Source: Tabrizicola soli (lineage in GTDB: Bacteria > Pseudomonadota > Alphaproteobacteria > Rhodobacterales > Rhodobacteraceae). Taken from it: a stretch of DNA of 64,000 nt. Below are positions 43,221-51,645 of the stretch, piece by piece; within the stretch, counting starts at the first letter, position 1; each line of letters begins with the position of its first letter. The notes below the pieces were generated by a model that was not told where the DNA came from, ran no database searches, and saw nothing but the letters and a program-made list of their open reading frames with translations. The DNA is taken from positions 62,001-126,000 of the forward strand of contig NZ_JAEACP010000003.1 of NCBI RefSeq assembly GCF_015999335.1. The letters are read 5' to 3'. The translations under genes were made by a program, and so were the position numbers.

Positions 43221-43667
43221 ATGATCGACATTCTCCGCCGGCTGCTCGCCCCCGACCCCGCCCGCCTCCCCGAACCCGACGCCCGCCTTGCGCTGGCGGC
43301 GCTTCTGGTGCGCATCGCCCGGACCGACGGGCTTTACGCCGCCGAGGAGGTGGAGCGGATCGACCGCACGCTGGCGCAGTACCACGGGCTCGGTCCCTTC
43401 GAGGCCGCGCGCCTGCGGACCGAGGCCGAGGACCTGGAGCGGCAGGCGCCCGACACCGTGCGCTTCACCCGCGCGCTGAAGGCGGCGGTGGCGCTGGAGG
43501 ACCGGGCCGACCTGATGGCGGCGCTCTGGTCGGTGGCGCTGGCCGACGGGCTGCGCGACGCCGAGGAGGACCGGCTGATGCGGATGGTCGCCAGCCTGCT
43601 GGGGCTGACGGATGTCGAATCCGCCCGGGCGCGGCAGCGGGCGGAACGCCGCGAGGCCGAGGAATGA
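43221..43667 (+). CDS. TerB family protein
   Basis: 148-residue all-helical TerB-fold protein (LALAALLVRIARTDGLYAAE then LMAALWSVALADGLRDAEED), with two repeats each ending in an acidic DG/AE metal-site-like motif. TerB proteins accompany tellurite-resistance and stress systems. It overlaps the following binding-protein-like gene by ATGA, so the two are translationally coupled, and lies 9 bases after rlmJ. Confidence 0.8.
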   Translation: MIDILRRLLAPDPARLPEPDARLALAALLVRIARTDGLYAAEEVERIDRTLAQYHGLGPFEAARLRTEAEDLERQAPDTVRFTRALKAAVALEDRADLMAALWSVALADGLRDAEEDRLMRMVASLLGLTDVESARARQRAERREAEE

Positions 43668-44434
43668 TCGCCAGCCTGGGCATGTATGATTTCGGTCCCG
43701 CCATGGCCGCGAACGACCGGCTTTGGGCGGGCATCCGCGACGGGTTGCGCGCCAGGGGCCTTGCCGCCCCCGAGGAACTGACCCGTGGCGAGGCGGCCTA
43801 TTGGCCCGCCTGGCAATCGCCGGAGCTGGTGCTGTCGCAGACCTGCGGCTATCCGTTCCGCGCCCGGTTGCAGGACCGCGTGGCCTATGTCGGCACGCCG
43901 GATTACGGCATCGAGGGCTGCGCGCCCGGCCATTACCGCTCGGTCCTCGTCGCGCGCGCGGATGATCGCCGCGACCGGGTGGAGGAGTTCGACGGCGCGC
44001 GCCTTGCCTTCAACGAGGACCTGTCGCAGTCGGGCTGGGCCGCGCCGCAGAACCATGCGGCGAAGCTTGGCCTGCGGCTGGTGCCGGTCCTGCGCAGCGG
44101 GGGGCATCGCCTTTCCGCGCAGGCGGTGGCGGAGGGCCGGGCCGAGATCGCCGCGCTGGATGCGGTGACCTGGCGGCTTTTGCAGGCGGTGGAGACGGCC
44201 GTGACGCGGCTCAAGGTGGTGGGGATGACCGATCCGACCCCCGGCCTGCCGCTGATCGCGGCGCGAGGGGCGGATGTGGCGGCGGGTTTCGCAGCCGTGA
44301 CCGAGGCCATCGCCGCGCTGTCGCCCGAGGACCGGCAGTGCCTGGGCCTGCGCGGCCTGGTGCGCATCCCGCTGGCGGACTACCTCGCGGTGCCAAATCC
44401 GCCGGCCCCGCCGGCAGTTCTGCCGGGAAACTGA
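43664..44434 (+). CDS. PhnD/SsuA-like phosphonate-type substrate-binding protein without signal peptide
   Basis: 256-residue PhnD-family fold (LGMYDFGPAMAANDRLWAGI, CGYPFRARLQDRVAYVGTP, LAFNEDLSQSGWAAPQNH, IAALDAVTWRLL). PhnD proteins normally bind phosphate, phosphite or phosphonate in the periplasm, but the start at 43664 (MIASLGMYDF) leaves no signal peptide, and upstream sequence is the coupled TerB gene. So it is probably cytoplasmic and acts as a binding or enzyme-like fold. No ABC partner lies adjacent. Confidence 0.78.
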   Translation: MIASLGMYDFGPAMAANDRLWAGIRDGLRARGLAAPEELTRGEAAYWPAWQSPELVLSQTCGYPFRARLQDRVAYVGTPDYGIEGCAPGHYRSVLVARADDRRDRVEEFDGARLAFNEDLSQSGWAAPQNHAAKLGLRLVPVLRSGGHRLSAQAVAEGRAEIAALDAVTWRLLQAVETAVTRLKVVGMTDPTPGLPLIAARGADVAAGFAAVTEAIAALSPEDRQCLGLRGLVRIPLADYLAVPNPPAPPAVLPGN

Positions 44435-44537
44435 TCAGATTGCCACCGTCCGCTTGGTAAAGCGCCCGAATCTTCGTTGCAATGGCGCGGATTCCCTGCC
44501 CTACTGCCGGACCAGACGCCCCCAGACCGCAAGCCAG

Positions 44538-45320
44538 ATGCCAGAAACCCCTTCCGATCCCCCGGTCATCGAAATCCATGACCTGCACAAGAGCTATGGC
44601 CCGCTCGAGGTGCTGAAAGGCGTCGACCTGATCGCGCCGCGCGGCCATGTGATCTCGCTGATCGGCTCATCCGGCTCGGGCAAGTCCACCCTCCTGCGCT
44701 GCTGCAACCTCTTGGAGGACAGCCAGCAGGGCGAGATCCGCTTCGAGGGCGAGGCGGTGCGCTGGCGCGGCGAGGGGCTGAACCGGCACCCGGCCGACCG
44801 GGCGCAGGTGACGCGGATCCGCACCAACCTGTCGATGGTGTTCCAGCAGTTCAACCTCTGGTCGCACCTCACCATCCTGCAGAACGTGATGGAGGCGCCG
44901 GTCACCGTCCTGCGCCGCGACCCGAAGGAGGTCGAGGAGAAGGCGCGGCACTATCTGGCCAAGGTCGGCATCGCCGACAAGGCCGACGCCTGGCCCGCGC
45001 AGCTGTCGGGCGGCCAGCAGCAGCGGGCGGCCATCGCGCGGGCCCTGTGCATGGAGCCGCGCGCGCTTCTCTTCGACGAGCCGACCAGCGCGCTGGACCC
45101 CGAGCTGGAGCAGGAAGTGGTCCGCGTGATCAAGGCCCTGGCCGACGAGGGCCGGACGATGCTTCTGGTGACGCATGACATGAAGCTGGCCGCCGATTGC
45201 TCGGACCGGGTGATCTTCCTGCACAAGGGCCGGATCGAGGAGGAAGGCCCGCCCGCCACCCTGTTCGGCAACCCGCAAAGCGAACGTCTGCGCGGCTTCC
45301 TGTCGGCCACGGCCGCCTGA
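44538..45320 (+). CDS. ABC transporter ATP-binding protein (polar amino-acid/opine type, HisP-like)
   Basis: 260-residue ABC ATPase. Walker A GSSGSGKST (residues about 43-51), Q-loop VFQQFNLW, signature LSGGQQQR (about 158), Walker B ALLFDEPTSALD and the H-loop LVTHD are all present, in the pattern of the histidine/lysine-arginine-ornithine/octopine ATPases. It is the first gene of a four-gene importer operon (ATPase, binding protein, two permeases). Confidence 0.9.
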   Translation: MPETPSDPPVIEIHDLHKSYGPLEVLKGVDLIAPRGHVISLIGSSGSGKSTLLRCCNLLEDSQQGEIRFEGEAVRWRGEGLNRHPADRAQVTRIRTNLSMVFQQFNLWSHLTILQNVMEAPVTVLRRDPKEVEEKARHYLAKVGIADKADAWPAQLSGGQQQRAAIARALCMEPRALLFDEPTSALDPELEQEVVRVIKALADEGRTMLLVTHDMKLAADCSDRVIFLHKGRIEEEGPPATLFGNPQSERLRGFLSATAA

Positions 45321-45401
45321 CCCGCGCCCCGCGAAATCCCGCTGCACCTGACCGGACAGTGGCGTAAGATCAACATACTGCAATCCAGAGGGAGACCTTG
45401 A

Positions 45402-46133
45402 ATGAAGAAACTGCTGCTGGCCACCGCCTTCGCCCTTGTCGCCGGTTCCGTCGGCGCCCAGGACGCGATCAAGATCGGCACCGAAGGCGCCTATGAGCCC
45501 TACAACTATATCGACCAGGCCACCGGCGAGCTGGTCGGCTTCGAGATCGAGCTCGGGGCGGAACTGTGCAAGCGCGCCGGGCTGACCTGCGAATTCGTGC
45601 AGAACGACTGGGATTCGATCATCCCGAACCTGCAGTCGGGCAACTACGACGCGATCATGGCCGGCATGTCGATCACCGACGAGCGCAAGCAGGTGATCGA
45701 CTTCTCGGAAAACTACACCCCGCCGTCGAAATCGGCCTACCTGGCCCTGTCGGCCGACGCCAACATCGGCGAGGGCGCGGTGATCGCGGCGCAGACGGGC
45801 ACGATCCAGGCCGGCTACATCGCCGAGCAGGCCGGCAACACGCTGCTGGAATTCGCCACGCCGGACGAGACCGTCGCCGCGGTGAAGAACGGCGAGGCCG
45901 ATGCGGTCTTCGCCGACAAGGACTATCTGGTGCCGATCGCCGGCGATTCGGGCGGCGCGCTGGTGATGCTTGACAACGACGTGGCGCTGGGCGGCGGCAT
46001 CGGCATCGGGATGCGCAAGTCCGACACCGAGCTGCGCGCGAAGTTCGACGAGGCGATCAAGGCGATGAAGGCCGACGGCTCGCTCAACGCGCTGATCGTG
46101 AAGTACTTCGGCGAAGAGTCCGACAAGTTCTGA
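45402..46133 (+). CDS. Polar amino-acid/opine-type ABC substrate-binding protein
   Basis: 243-residue periplasmic binding protein (SBP_bac_3) with signal peptide LLLATAFALVAGSVGA. KIGTEGAYEPYNYID start, IIPNLQSGNYDAIMAGMSIT and RKQVIDFSENYTPPS are the lysine/arginine/ornithine-type signature, so a basic or amine-containing ligand is likely. GAGGGAGA precedes ATG 45402. A strong hairpin (46141-46162) follows the stop. Confidence 0.9.
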   Translation: MKKLLLATAFALVAGSVGAQDAIKIGTEGAYEPYNYIDQATGELVGFEIELGAELCKRAGLTCEFVQNDWDSIIPNLQSGNYDAIMAGMSITDERKQVIDFSENYTPPSKSAYLALSADANIGEGAVIAAQTGTIQAGYIAEQAGNTLLEFATPDETVAAVKNGEADAVFADKDYLVPIAGDSGGALVMLDNDVALGGGIGIGMRKSDTELRAKFDEAIKAMKADGSLNALIVKYFGEESDKF

Positions 46134-46140
46134 ACGGAAA

Positions 46141-46162
46141 GGGGCGGCCTTCGGGCCGCCCC
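46141..46162 (+). repeat. Intercistronic hairpin after the binding-protein gene
   Basis: Perfect 9-bp stem GGGGCGGCC (46141-46149), TTCG tetraloop, GGCCGCCCC (46154-46162), 7 bases after the stop. No U-run follows. Such hairpins after binding-protein genes usually protect the upstream mRNA or reduce readthrough, raising binding protein over permease; this is inferred. Confidence 0.7.
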
Positions 46163-46176
46163 GTCCCGGCATCCCG

Positions 46177-47064
46177 ATGTTCGAGTTCTGCACCGATCCC
46201 GCTTCGCTTACCGGCCTGAGATGGTTTGGCTGCTATCTCACGACCGCCACGCATTTCAGCTTCTACTGGTCCTTCGGGACCGTGATCCTGCTGCTGCTCG
46301 TCACTGCGCCCTGCGCGCTGGCCTTCGGCTTTCTCGGGGCCTCGGCCGCACGGTCGCATGTCGCGCCGGTCTCGCTGCTGGGGCGGGGCTATATCGCGGC
46401 GGTGCGGGGCGTCCCGGACATCGTGTTCTTCCTGTTCTTCATCATCGCGCTTGACCAGGGAATCGAGTGGTTCAAGCATCTCATGGTCTGCGAGGACCTG
46501 TCGCAGCCGGTCTGGAACAACGGCGAATTCCGCGTCTGCGCGGCGGCCAAGGTGCCGGCCGGGGATGCCGCGCCCTGGGTGGTGAAGGCCTATGCCTTCG
46601 GGCTGGCGGTCTTCACCTTCGCGATCGTCTTCGGCGCCTTCGCGGCCAACGTCCTTTACGGCGCGATGCAGGCCGTGCCGCGCGCGCAGCTCGAGACCGC
46701 CGAATCCTACGGCATGTCGCACCGCCAGGTGTTCCGCCGGATCCTGGTGCCGCAGATGTGGATCTATGCCCTGCCCGGCCTGTCGAACCTGTGGCTGATC
46801 CTGATCAAGGCGACCCCCTTGCTGTTCCTGCTGGGGATCAAGGATGCGGTCTACTGGGCGCGCGAGCTGGGCAGCGCCAAGACCAGCGGCAACAACCCCT
46901 TCCCGCATGGCGACTGGCGGCTGTTCTACTTCCTCGCGCTGCTGGTGTTCTACCTGCTGGCCACCCGCATCTCGGAAATCGGGCTGACAAGGCTGACGCG
47001 GCGGCTGTCGCGCGGGCAAGCCACGCGGGCGGGCGAGGAGATGCGCAAGGGGGCTGCGGCATGA
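46177..47064 (+). CDS. ABC transporter permease (HisQ-like)
   Basis: 295-residue membrane subunit. BPD_transp_1 EAA-type loop: AIVFGAFAANVLYGAMQAVP leads into AQLETAESYGMSHRQVFRRI. About six helices, with an N-terminal extension and an extracytoplasmic insert around residues 95-130 (containing Cys residues, VCEDLSQPVWNNGEFRVCAA). The cysteine-bearing insert is longer than in HisQ of E. coli. It overlaps the second permease by ATGA. Confidence 0.87.
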   Translation: MFEFCTDPASLTGLRWFGCYLTTATHFSFYWSFGTVILLLLVTAPCALAFGFLGASAARSHVAPVSLLGRGYIAAVRGVPDIVFFLFFIIALDQGIEWFKHLMVCEDLSQPVWNNGEFRVCAAAKVPAGDAAPWVVKAYAFGLAVFTFAIVFGAFAANVLYGAMQAVPRAQLETAESYGMSHRQVFRRILVPQMWIYALPGLSNLWLILIKATPLLFLLGIKDAVYWARELGSAKTSGNNPFPHGDWRLFYFLALLVFYLLATRISEIGLTRLTRRLSRGQATRAGEEMRKGAAA

Positions 47065-47888
47065 GCTGCTGGGAAACCTTCCAGGCCTATGCGCTGCGTT
47101 CGCTGGGCTATGGCGAACGGCTGTTGCCGCGCGAGGGCTATGACCTCTGCCAGCAGTTCACGCTGATCGGCTCGGGCCTGATCTGGAACGTCTATTTCGG
47201 CGTGCTGGCGCTCTTCACGGGCTTCTTCCTGGCCAATGCGCTGGCGCTGGCCAAGGCCGGCCGCAATCCCTGGCTGCGCAAGCCGGCCGAGTGGTTCATC
47301 TTCCTGTTCCGCGGCTCGCCCCTCTTCATCCAGTTCTTCCTGGCCTACGAGGCGCTGGTCCTCTTGCCCAAGGCCGGGATCGAGGTCTTCGGCCTGACGG
47401 TCGAGACCGCCTGGACCACCAGGGCCTGGGCCGGGGCGCTGTTCGTGCTGGTCCTGAACACCGCCGCCTATTCGGCCGAGATCTTCCACGGCGCGCTGAA
47501 ATCCATCCCCAAGGGCGACCTCGAGGCGGCGGATGCCTATGGCATCTCGGGCTGGCAGAAGTTCCGCCGGATCGAATGGCCCACCATGCTGCGCCTGGGC
47601 TGGCCGGCCTATACCAACGAGGCGATCTTCCTGTTCCACGCCACGACGCTGGTGTTCTTCAGCGGCTTCCCCGCCTTCCAGCAACGCGGCGACGCGCTGT
47701 ATTACGCCAACTACTTCGCCGACAAGACCTTCAACCCCTTCATCCCCTATCCGATCGTCGGCTTCTATTTCGTGCTGATCACCCTGGCGCTGATCTGGCT
47801 GTTCGGGCGGATCAACCGGCGGCTCAACCGGCACCTGCCGTCGAACCTGAAAAGCAGAATTCGCTTGCGTCCGCAGCTGATCCGGTAG
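47061..47888 (+). CDS. ABC transporter permease (HisM-like)
   Basis: 275-residue second permease. The conserved loop LNTAAYSAEIFHGALKSIPK GDLEAADAYG (EAA region about residues 132-160) contacts the ATPase. N-terminal part resembles an insert-bearing variant, as in the first permease (FRGSPLFIQFFLAYEALVLL). ATGA overlap with its partner shows coupled expression. It completes the importer; the amine-metabolism genes begin 177 bases downstream. Confidence 0.87.
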   Translation: MSCWETFQAYALRSLGYGERLLPREGYDLCQQFTLIGSGLIWNVYFGVLALFTGFFLANALALAKAGRNPWLRKPAEWFIFLFRGSPLFIQFFLAYEALVLLPKAGIEVFGLTVETAWTTRAWAGALFVLVLNTAAYSAEIFHGALKSIPKGDLEAADAYGISGWQKFRRIEWPTMLRLGWPAYTNEAIFLFHATTLVFFSGFPAFQQRGDALYYANYFADKTFNPFIPYPIVGFYFVLITLALIWLFGRINRRLNRHLPSNLKSRIRLRPQLIR

Positions 47889-47897
47889 TAGGCTACT

Positions 47898-47907
47898 TTT
47901 GATCAAA
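47898..47907. promoter_or_regulatory. Palindrome TTTGATCAAA upstream of the GS-like/amine operon
   Basis: A perfect 10-base palindrome within an AT-rich patch (ACTTTTGATCAAATTATC) in the 177-base gap between the permease gene and the first GS-like gene. It lies 10 bases after the permease stop and about 160 bases before the next ATG. A candidate operator for a regulator not encoded in this stretch. Confidence 0.3.
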
Positions 47908-48065
47908 TTATCCGGGCACCCGCCCGGACCCCGTGGAAACGCCTAAAAGAAGGCCCGCGGGGGAGGCGATCGAAACCAGGGGAAGGACCAAGGGCATGGT
48001 CCGAACCTGCGCATCAGGCGGGCCTTCGCAGGCCCCGGGCGCGGGGATCGTGCCCTTCCTGAGAC

Positions 48066-49406
48066 ATGATGATGAAGGATTGGCTGAGAAAGCACCCCGA
48101 CGTGCGGACCATTCGCGTGGCCGCCGCGGATCTGAACGGGCAAGCCCGCGGCAAGCGCGTGCCCGCCCGCTTTGCGGAAAAGGTCGTGAAGGACGGGACG
48201 CGGTTCCCCTTCTCGGTCCTGAACCTCGACATCTGGGGCGAGGATATCGACGACAGCCCGCTGGTCTTCGAGCAGGGCGACGCCGATGGCGTTCTGAAAC
48301 CGACCGAGCGCGGCTTCATGCCGATGCCCTGGCTGGAGGCGCCGACCGCGCTTCTGCCGATCTGGATGTTCCGTGAGAACGGCCAGCCCTATGAGGGCGA
48401 TCCCCGCCACGCGCTGCGCGCGGTGGTGGAGCGTTACAAGGCGCGCGGCCTGACGCCGGTCTGCGCGATGGAGCTGGAATTCTTCCTGATCGACGACAGC
48501 GGCAAGACCATGCAGGTCCCCGCCAGTCCGCGCTCCGGCAAACGCCGCAAGGCGGCCGAAACCCTGTCGATCCGGGCACTGGACGCCTTCGACACTTTCT
48601 TCACCGACCTCTACGACGCCTGCGAGGCGATGGACATTCCCGCCGACACCACCACCTCCGAGACCGGGCTGGGTCAGTTCGAGGTGAACCTGATGCATTG
48701 CGACGACGCCCTGCGCGCCGCCGACGACGCCTGGCTGTTCAAGATGCTGGTCAAGGGCCTGGCCCGCCGCCATGGTTTTGCCGCCAGCTTCATGGCCAAG
48801 CCCTATCTGGAATATTCCGGTTCGGGCCTGCACACGCATTTCTCGGTGCTCGACACCAAGGGCGACAACATCTTCGACTCGGGCGGTCCGAAGGGCACCG
48901 CGCAGCTGCGTCATGCCGTGGCGGGCTGTCTGAACGCGATGCACGATTCCACGCTGCTCTTCGCGCCGCATTTCAACAGCTACGAGCGCCTCGTGCCCGA
49001 CAAGCACGCGCCGACCGCGATCAGCTGGGGATATGAGAACCGCACCGCGGCGATCCGCATTCCGGCAGGCAACCCCGCCGCCCGCCGGATCGAGCATCGC
49101 GTGGCCGGGGGCGACGTGAACCCCTACCTGATGCTCGCCGCGATCCTCGGGGCGGCGCTGACCGGAATCGAGGACGAGATCGAGCCGCCGCCCGCCGTCA
49201 CCGGCAACGCCTATGCGATGGACCTGCCGCAGATCCCGGCCAGCTGGGAAGCGGCGATCGACGCTTTCGAACATTCGGACATCCTCTACCGCTTCCTGCC
49301 CAAGGAGCTGATCCGCAACCTGGTGCAGACCAAGCGGCAGGAGTTGCACTACATCGCCGAGCTTTCGCCCGAAGAGCGGGTGGAGCTTTATCTCGACACC
49401 GTCTGA
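48066..49406 (+). CDS. Glutamine synthetase-like ligase, first (gamma-glutamylputrescine synthetase type)
   Basis: 446-residue GS-family ligase. MELEFFLID (metal-binding Glu motif), GQFEVNLMHCDD (second Glu), SGSGLHTHFSVLD (His motif) and NRTAAIRIPAGN / RRIEHRVAGGDVNPYLMLA (ATP and glutamate Arg motifs) are present. The N-terminal VAAADLNGQARGKRVP and absence of the adenylylation segment match PuuA-like gamma-glutamyl-amine ligases rather than GlnA. Context (amine importer, GATase, FAD oxidase) supports activation of an amine with glutamate. ATG 48066 is one of three consecutive Met codons. Confidence 0.85.
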   Translation: MMMKDWLRKHPDVRTIRVAAADLNGQARGKRVPARFAEKVVKDGTRFPFSVLNLDIWGEDIDDSPLVFEQGDADGVLKPTERGFMPMPWLEAPTALLPIWMFRENGQPYEGDPRHALRAVVERYKARGLTPVCAMELEFFLIDDSGKTMQVPASPRSGKRRKAAETLSIRALDAFDTFFTDLYDACEAMDIPADTTTSETGLGQFEVNLMHCDDALRAADDAWLFKMLVKGLARRHGFAASFMAKPYLEYSGSGLHTHFSVLDTKGDNIFDSGGPKGTAQLRHAVAGCLNAMHDSTLLFAPHFNSYERLVPDKHAPTAISWGYENRTAAIRIPAGNPAARRIEHRVAGGDVNPYLMLAAILGAALTGIEDEIEPPPAVTGNAYAMDLPQIPASWEAAIDAFEHSDILYRFLPKELIRNLVQTKRQELHYIAELSPEERVELYLDTV

Positions 49407-49440
49407 CCGCTTTTCGTTCGCCCTCGGCCCCGCCTCGCCG

Positions 49441-49478
49441 GTTCGCCCGCGAGGAGGAGACGCAGTCGAACGACGAGC
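49441..49478 (-). repeat. Dispersed intergenic repeat, copy B
   Basis: Reverse complement reads GCTCGTCGTTCGACTGCGTC then TCCTCCTCGCGGGCGAAC, matching copy A at 19160-19192 with about four differences. It sits between the first GS-like gene and the amidotransferase gene. Confidence 0.5.
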
Positions 49479-49537
49479 ACCCTCTTGACCGAAGCGCCAT
49501 TCCGCACCCACCTTAGGGAAAAGCAAAGGGCCAACAG

Positions 49538-50248
49538 ATGCAGATCGGCATTCTTCAGACCGGAGCCTCGCCCGACGCATTGCGCGGCGAGCATGGCGAT
49601 TACCCGGATTTCTTCGAGCGCCTGCTTCAGGGCCGGGGCCTGGCCTTCCGCCGGTACCACGTCGAGGCGATGGAATTCCCCGCCTCGGTCCACGATTGCG
49701 ATGGCTGGCTGATCACCGGCTCGCGCCACGGGGCCTATGAGGACCATCCCTTCATCAAGCCGCTCGAGGATTTCGTCCGCGAGGCCTATGCCGAACATGT
49801 CCCGGTGGTCGGCATCTGCTTCGGCCACCAGGTCATCGCCCAGGCCATGGGCGGCAAGGTCGAACGCTATGCGGGCGGCTGGTCGGTCGGGCCCACCGAC
49901 TATGACTTCGGCGGCGAGAGGTTCACCCTGAACGCCTGGCACCGCGACCAGGTGACCCTGAAGCCCGCGATGGCAGAGATCGTCGGCTCCAGCGACTTTT
50001 GCGAGAATGCGGCGCTGCTTTACGACGACCGCATCTTCACCGTGCAGGCCCATCCCGAATTTCCCAACTCCTTCGTGGACGGGCTGATGCGCACCCGCGG
50101 CCCCGGCCTCGTCCCGGACGAGCTGATGGCCGCCGCCCGCGACCGTTTCCAGGGGCCGCTCGACAGCCCCCGGATGGCTGACCGGATCGCGGATTTCTTC
50201 CTGTCTCACCAAGCCAAGAAAACTGGGGCCGAGAAGCTCCGCGCCTGA
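49538..50248 (+). CDS. Class I glutamine amidotransferase-like protein
   Basis: 236-residue stand-alone GATase_1 protein with an intact Cys-His-Glu triad: Cys94 in GICFGHQ, His172 and Glu174 in QAHPEF. The pattern resembles GMP-synthase-type/GATase hydrolases more than Peptidase_C26 (PuuD). Located between two gamma-glutamyl-amine ligases, it is a candidate gamma-glutamyl hydrolase that removes the glutamyl group after oxidation (the PuuD role). The alternative is a free glutaminase-like activity. Confidence 0.82.
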   Translation: MQIGILQTGASPDALRGEHGDYPDFFERLLQGRGLAFRRYHVEAMEFPASVHDCDGWLITGSRHGAYEDHPFIKPLEDFVREAYAEHVPVVGICFGHQVIAQAMGGKVERYAGGWSVGPTDYDFGGERFTLNAWHRDQVTLKPAMAEIVGSSDFCENAALLYDDRIFTVQAHPEFPNSFVDGLMRTRGPGLVPDELMAAARDRFQGPLDSPRMADRIADFFLSHQAKKTGAEKLRA

Positions 50249-50289
50249 TCGTCAGTCGCGGGGGCCACCCCCCAACCCAAGTGTGACCC

Positions 50290-51645
50290 ATGTCCAAATG
50301 GACCGACCAGCTGCCCGAGGCAGCGCGCGACTACATCGGCAACCGCCGGGTAGACGAAGTGGAATGCATCATCGGCGACATCGCCGGCGTGGCGCGCGGC
50401 AAGGCGATGCCTGCCGCGAAATTCGCCAAGCAGACCAACTATTTCCTGCCGAACTCGATCTTCCTGCAGACGATCACCGGCGAATGGGCCGACAACCCGT
50501 TCGACGCCTTCACCGAACCTGACATGATCCTGGAGCCGGACTGGTCCACCGCCACCGCCGCGCCCTGGACCGCCGACATCACGCTGCAGGTGATCCATGA
50601 CGCCAAGGACCAGCAGGGCAACCTCGTTCCCTTCTCGCCGCGCAACGTACTGCGCCGGATCGTGGATCTCTACGCCGCGCAGGGTTGGCGGCCGGTCGTC
50701 GCGCCCGAAATGGAATTCTTCCTGACCGCCCGCAACATCGACCCCAACCTGCCGGTGATCCCGCCGATGGGCCGCACGGGCCGGCGGGCGGCGGGCAAGC
50801 AGGCCTATTCGCTGTCCGCCGTCGATGAATACGGCAAGGTCATCGACGACATCTACGACTTCGCCGAGGCGCAGGGGCTGGAGATAGACGGCATCCTCCA
50901 GGAAGGCGGCGCGGGCCAGGTCGAGTTGAACCTCGCCCATGGCGATCCGGTGCGCCTGGCCGACGACGTGTTCTTCTTCAAGCGCCTGATCCGCGAGGCG
51001 GCGCTGCGCCACGACTGCTTCGCCACCTTCATGGCCAAGCCCATCGCCGGAGAACCGGGGTCCGCGATGCACATCCACACCTCGGTCGTCGATACGAAAA
51101 CCGGCAAGAACATCTTCGCCGGTCCGAAGGGCATCGAAACCGAAGCCTTCATGCACTTCATCGGCGGGTTGCAGAAACATCTCGGCGCCGCCGTCGCCCT
51201 GTTCGCGCCCTACGTCAACAGCTACCGCCGCTACGTCCCCGACTTCGCCGCCCCGATCAACCTGGAATGGGGCCGGGACAACCGCACCACCGGCCTGCGG
51301 ATTCCGATCTCCAGCCCGAACGGGCGGCGGGTGGAGAACCGCCTGCCCGGCATGGACTGCAACCCCTATCTCGGCATCGCCTCTACCCTGGCCTGCGGCT
51401 ATCTCGGGCTGATGAACAAGGTCCAGGCCCGGCCGGAGTTCACCGGCTCGGCCTATATCGACAGCGAGGACATCCCGGTGAACCTGGGCGACGCGCTGGA
51501 CATGCTGGACGAGGACGCGGCGCTGAAGGAGGTCATGGGGACCGAGTTCGTCAAGGTCTACGATTCGGTGAAGCGCAACGAATACAAGGAGTTCCTGCAA
51601 GTCATCAGCCCATGGGAGAGGGAGCATCTGCTCCTGAACGTCTGA
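50290..51645 (+). CDS. Glutamine synthetase-like ligase, second (gamma-glutamylputrescine synthetase type)
   Basis: 451-residue GS-family ligase, distinct from the first: CIIGDIAGVARGKAMPAAKF start, APEMEFFLT, GQVELNLAHGDP, PGSAMHIHTSVVD and NRTTGLRIP / RRVENRLPGMDCNPYLGIA. The KDSV-free C-terminus (YDSVKRNEYKEFLQVISPWE) is typical of PuuA. Its stop overlaps the FAD oxidase by one base (TGATG). Two such ligases in one operon suggest two amine substrates. Confidence 0.87.
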   Translation: MSKWTDQLPEAARDYIGNRRVDEVECIIGDIAGVARGKAMPAAKFAKQTNYFLPNSIFLQTITGEWADNPFDAFTEPDMILEPDWSTATAAPWTADITLQVIHDAKDQQGNLVPFSPRNVLRRIVDLYAAQGWRPVVAPEMEFFLTARNIDPNLPVIPPMGRTGRRAAGKQAYSLSAVDEYGKVIDDIYDFAEAQGLEIDGILQEGGAGQVELNLAHGDPVRLADDVFFFKRLIREAALRHDCFATFMAKPIAGEPGSAMHIHTSVVDTKTGKNIFAGPKGIETEAFMHFIGGLQKHLGAAVALFAPYVNSYRRYVPDFAAPINLEWGRDNRTTGLRIPISSPNGRRVENRLPGMDCNPYLGIASTLACGYLGLMNKVQARPEFTGSAYIDSEDIPVNLGDALDMLDEDAALKEVMGTEFVKVYDSVKRNEYKEFLQVISPWEREHLLLNV

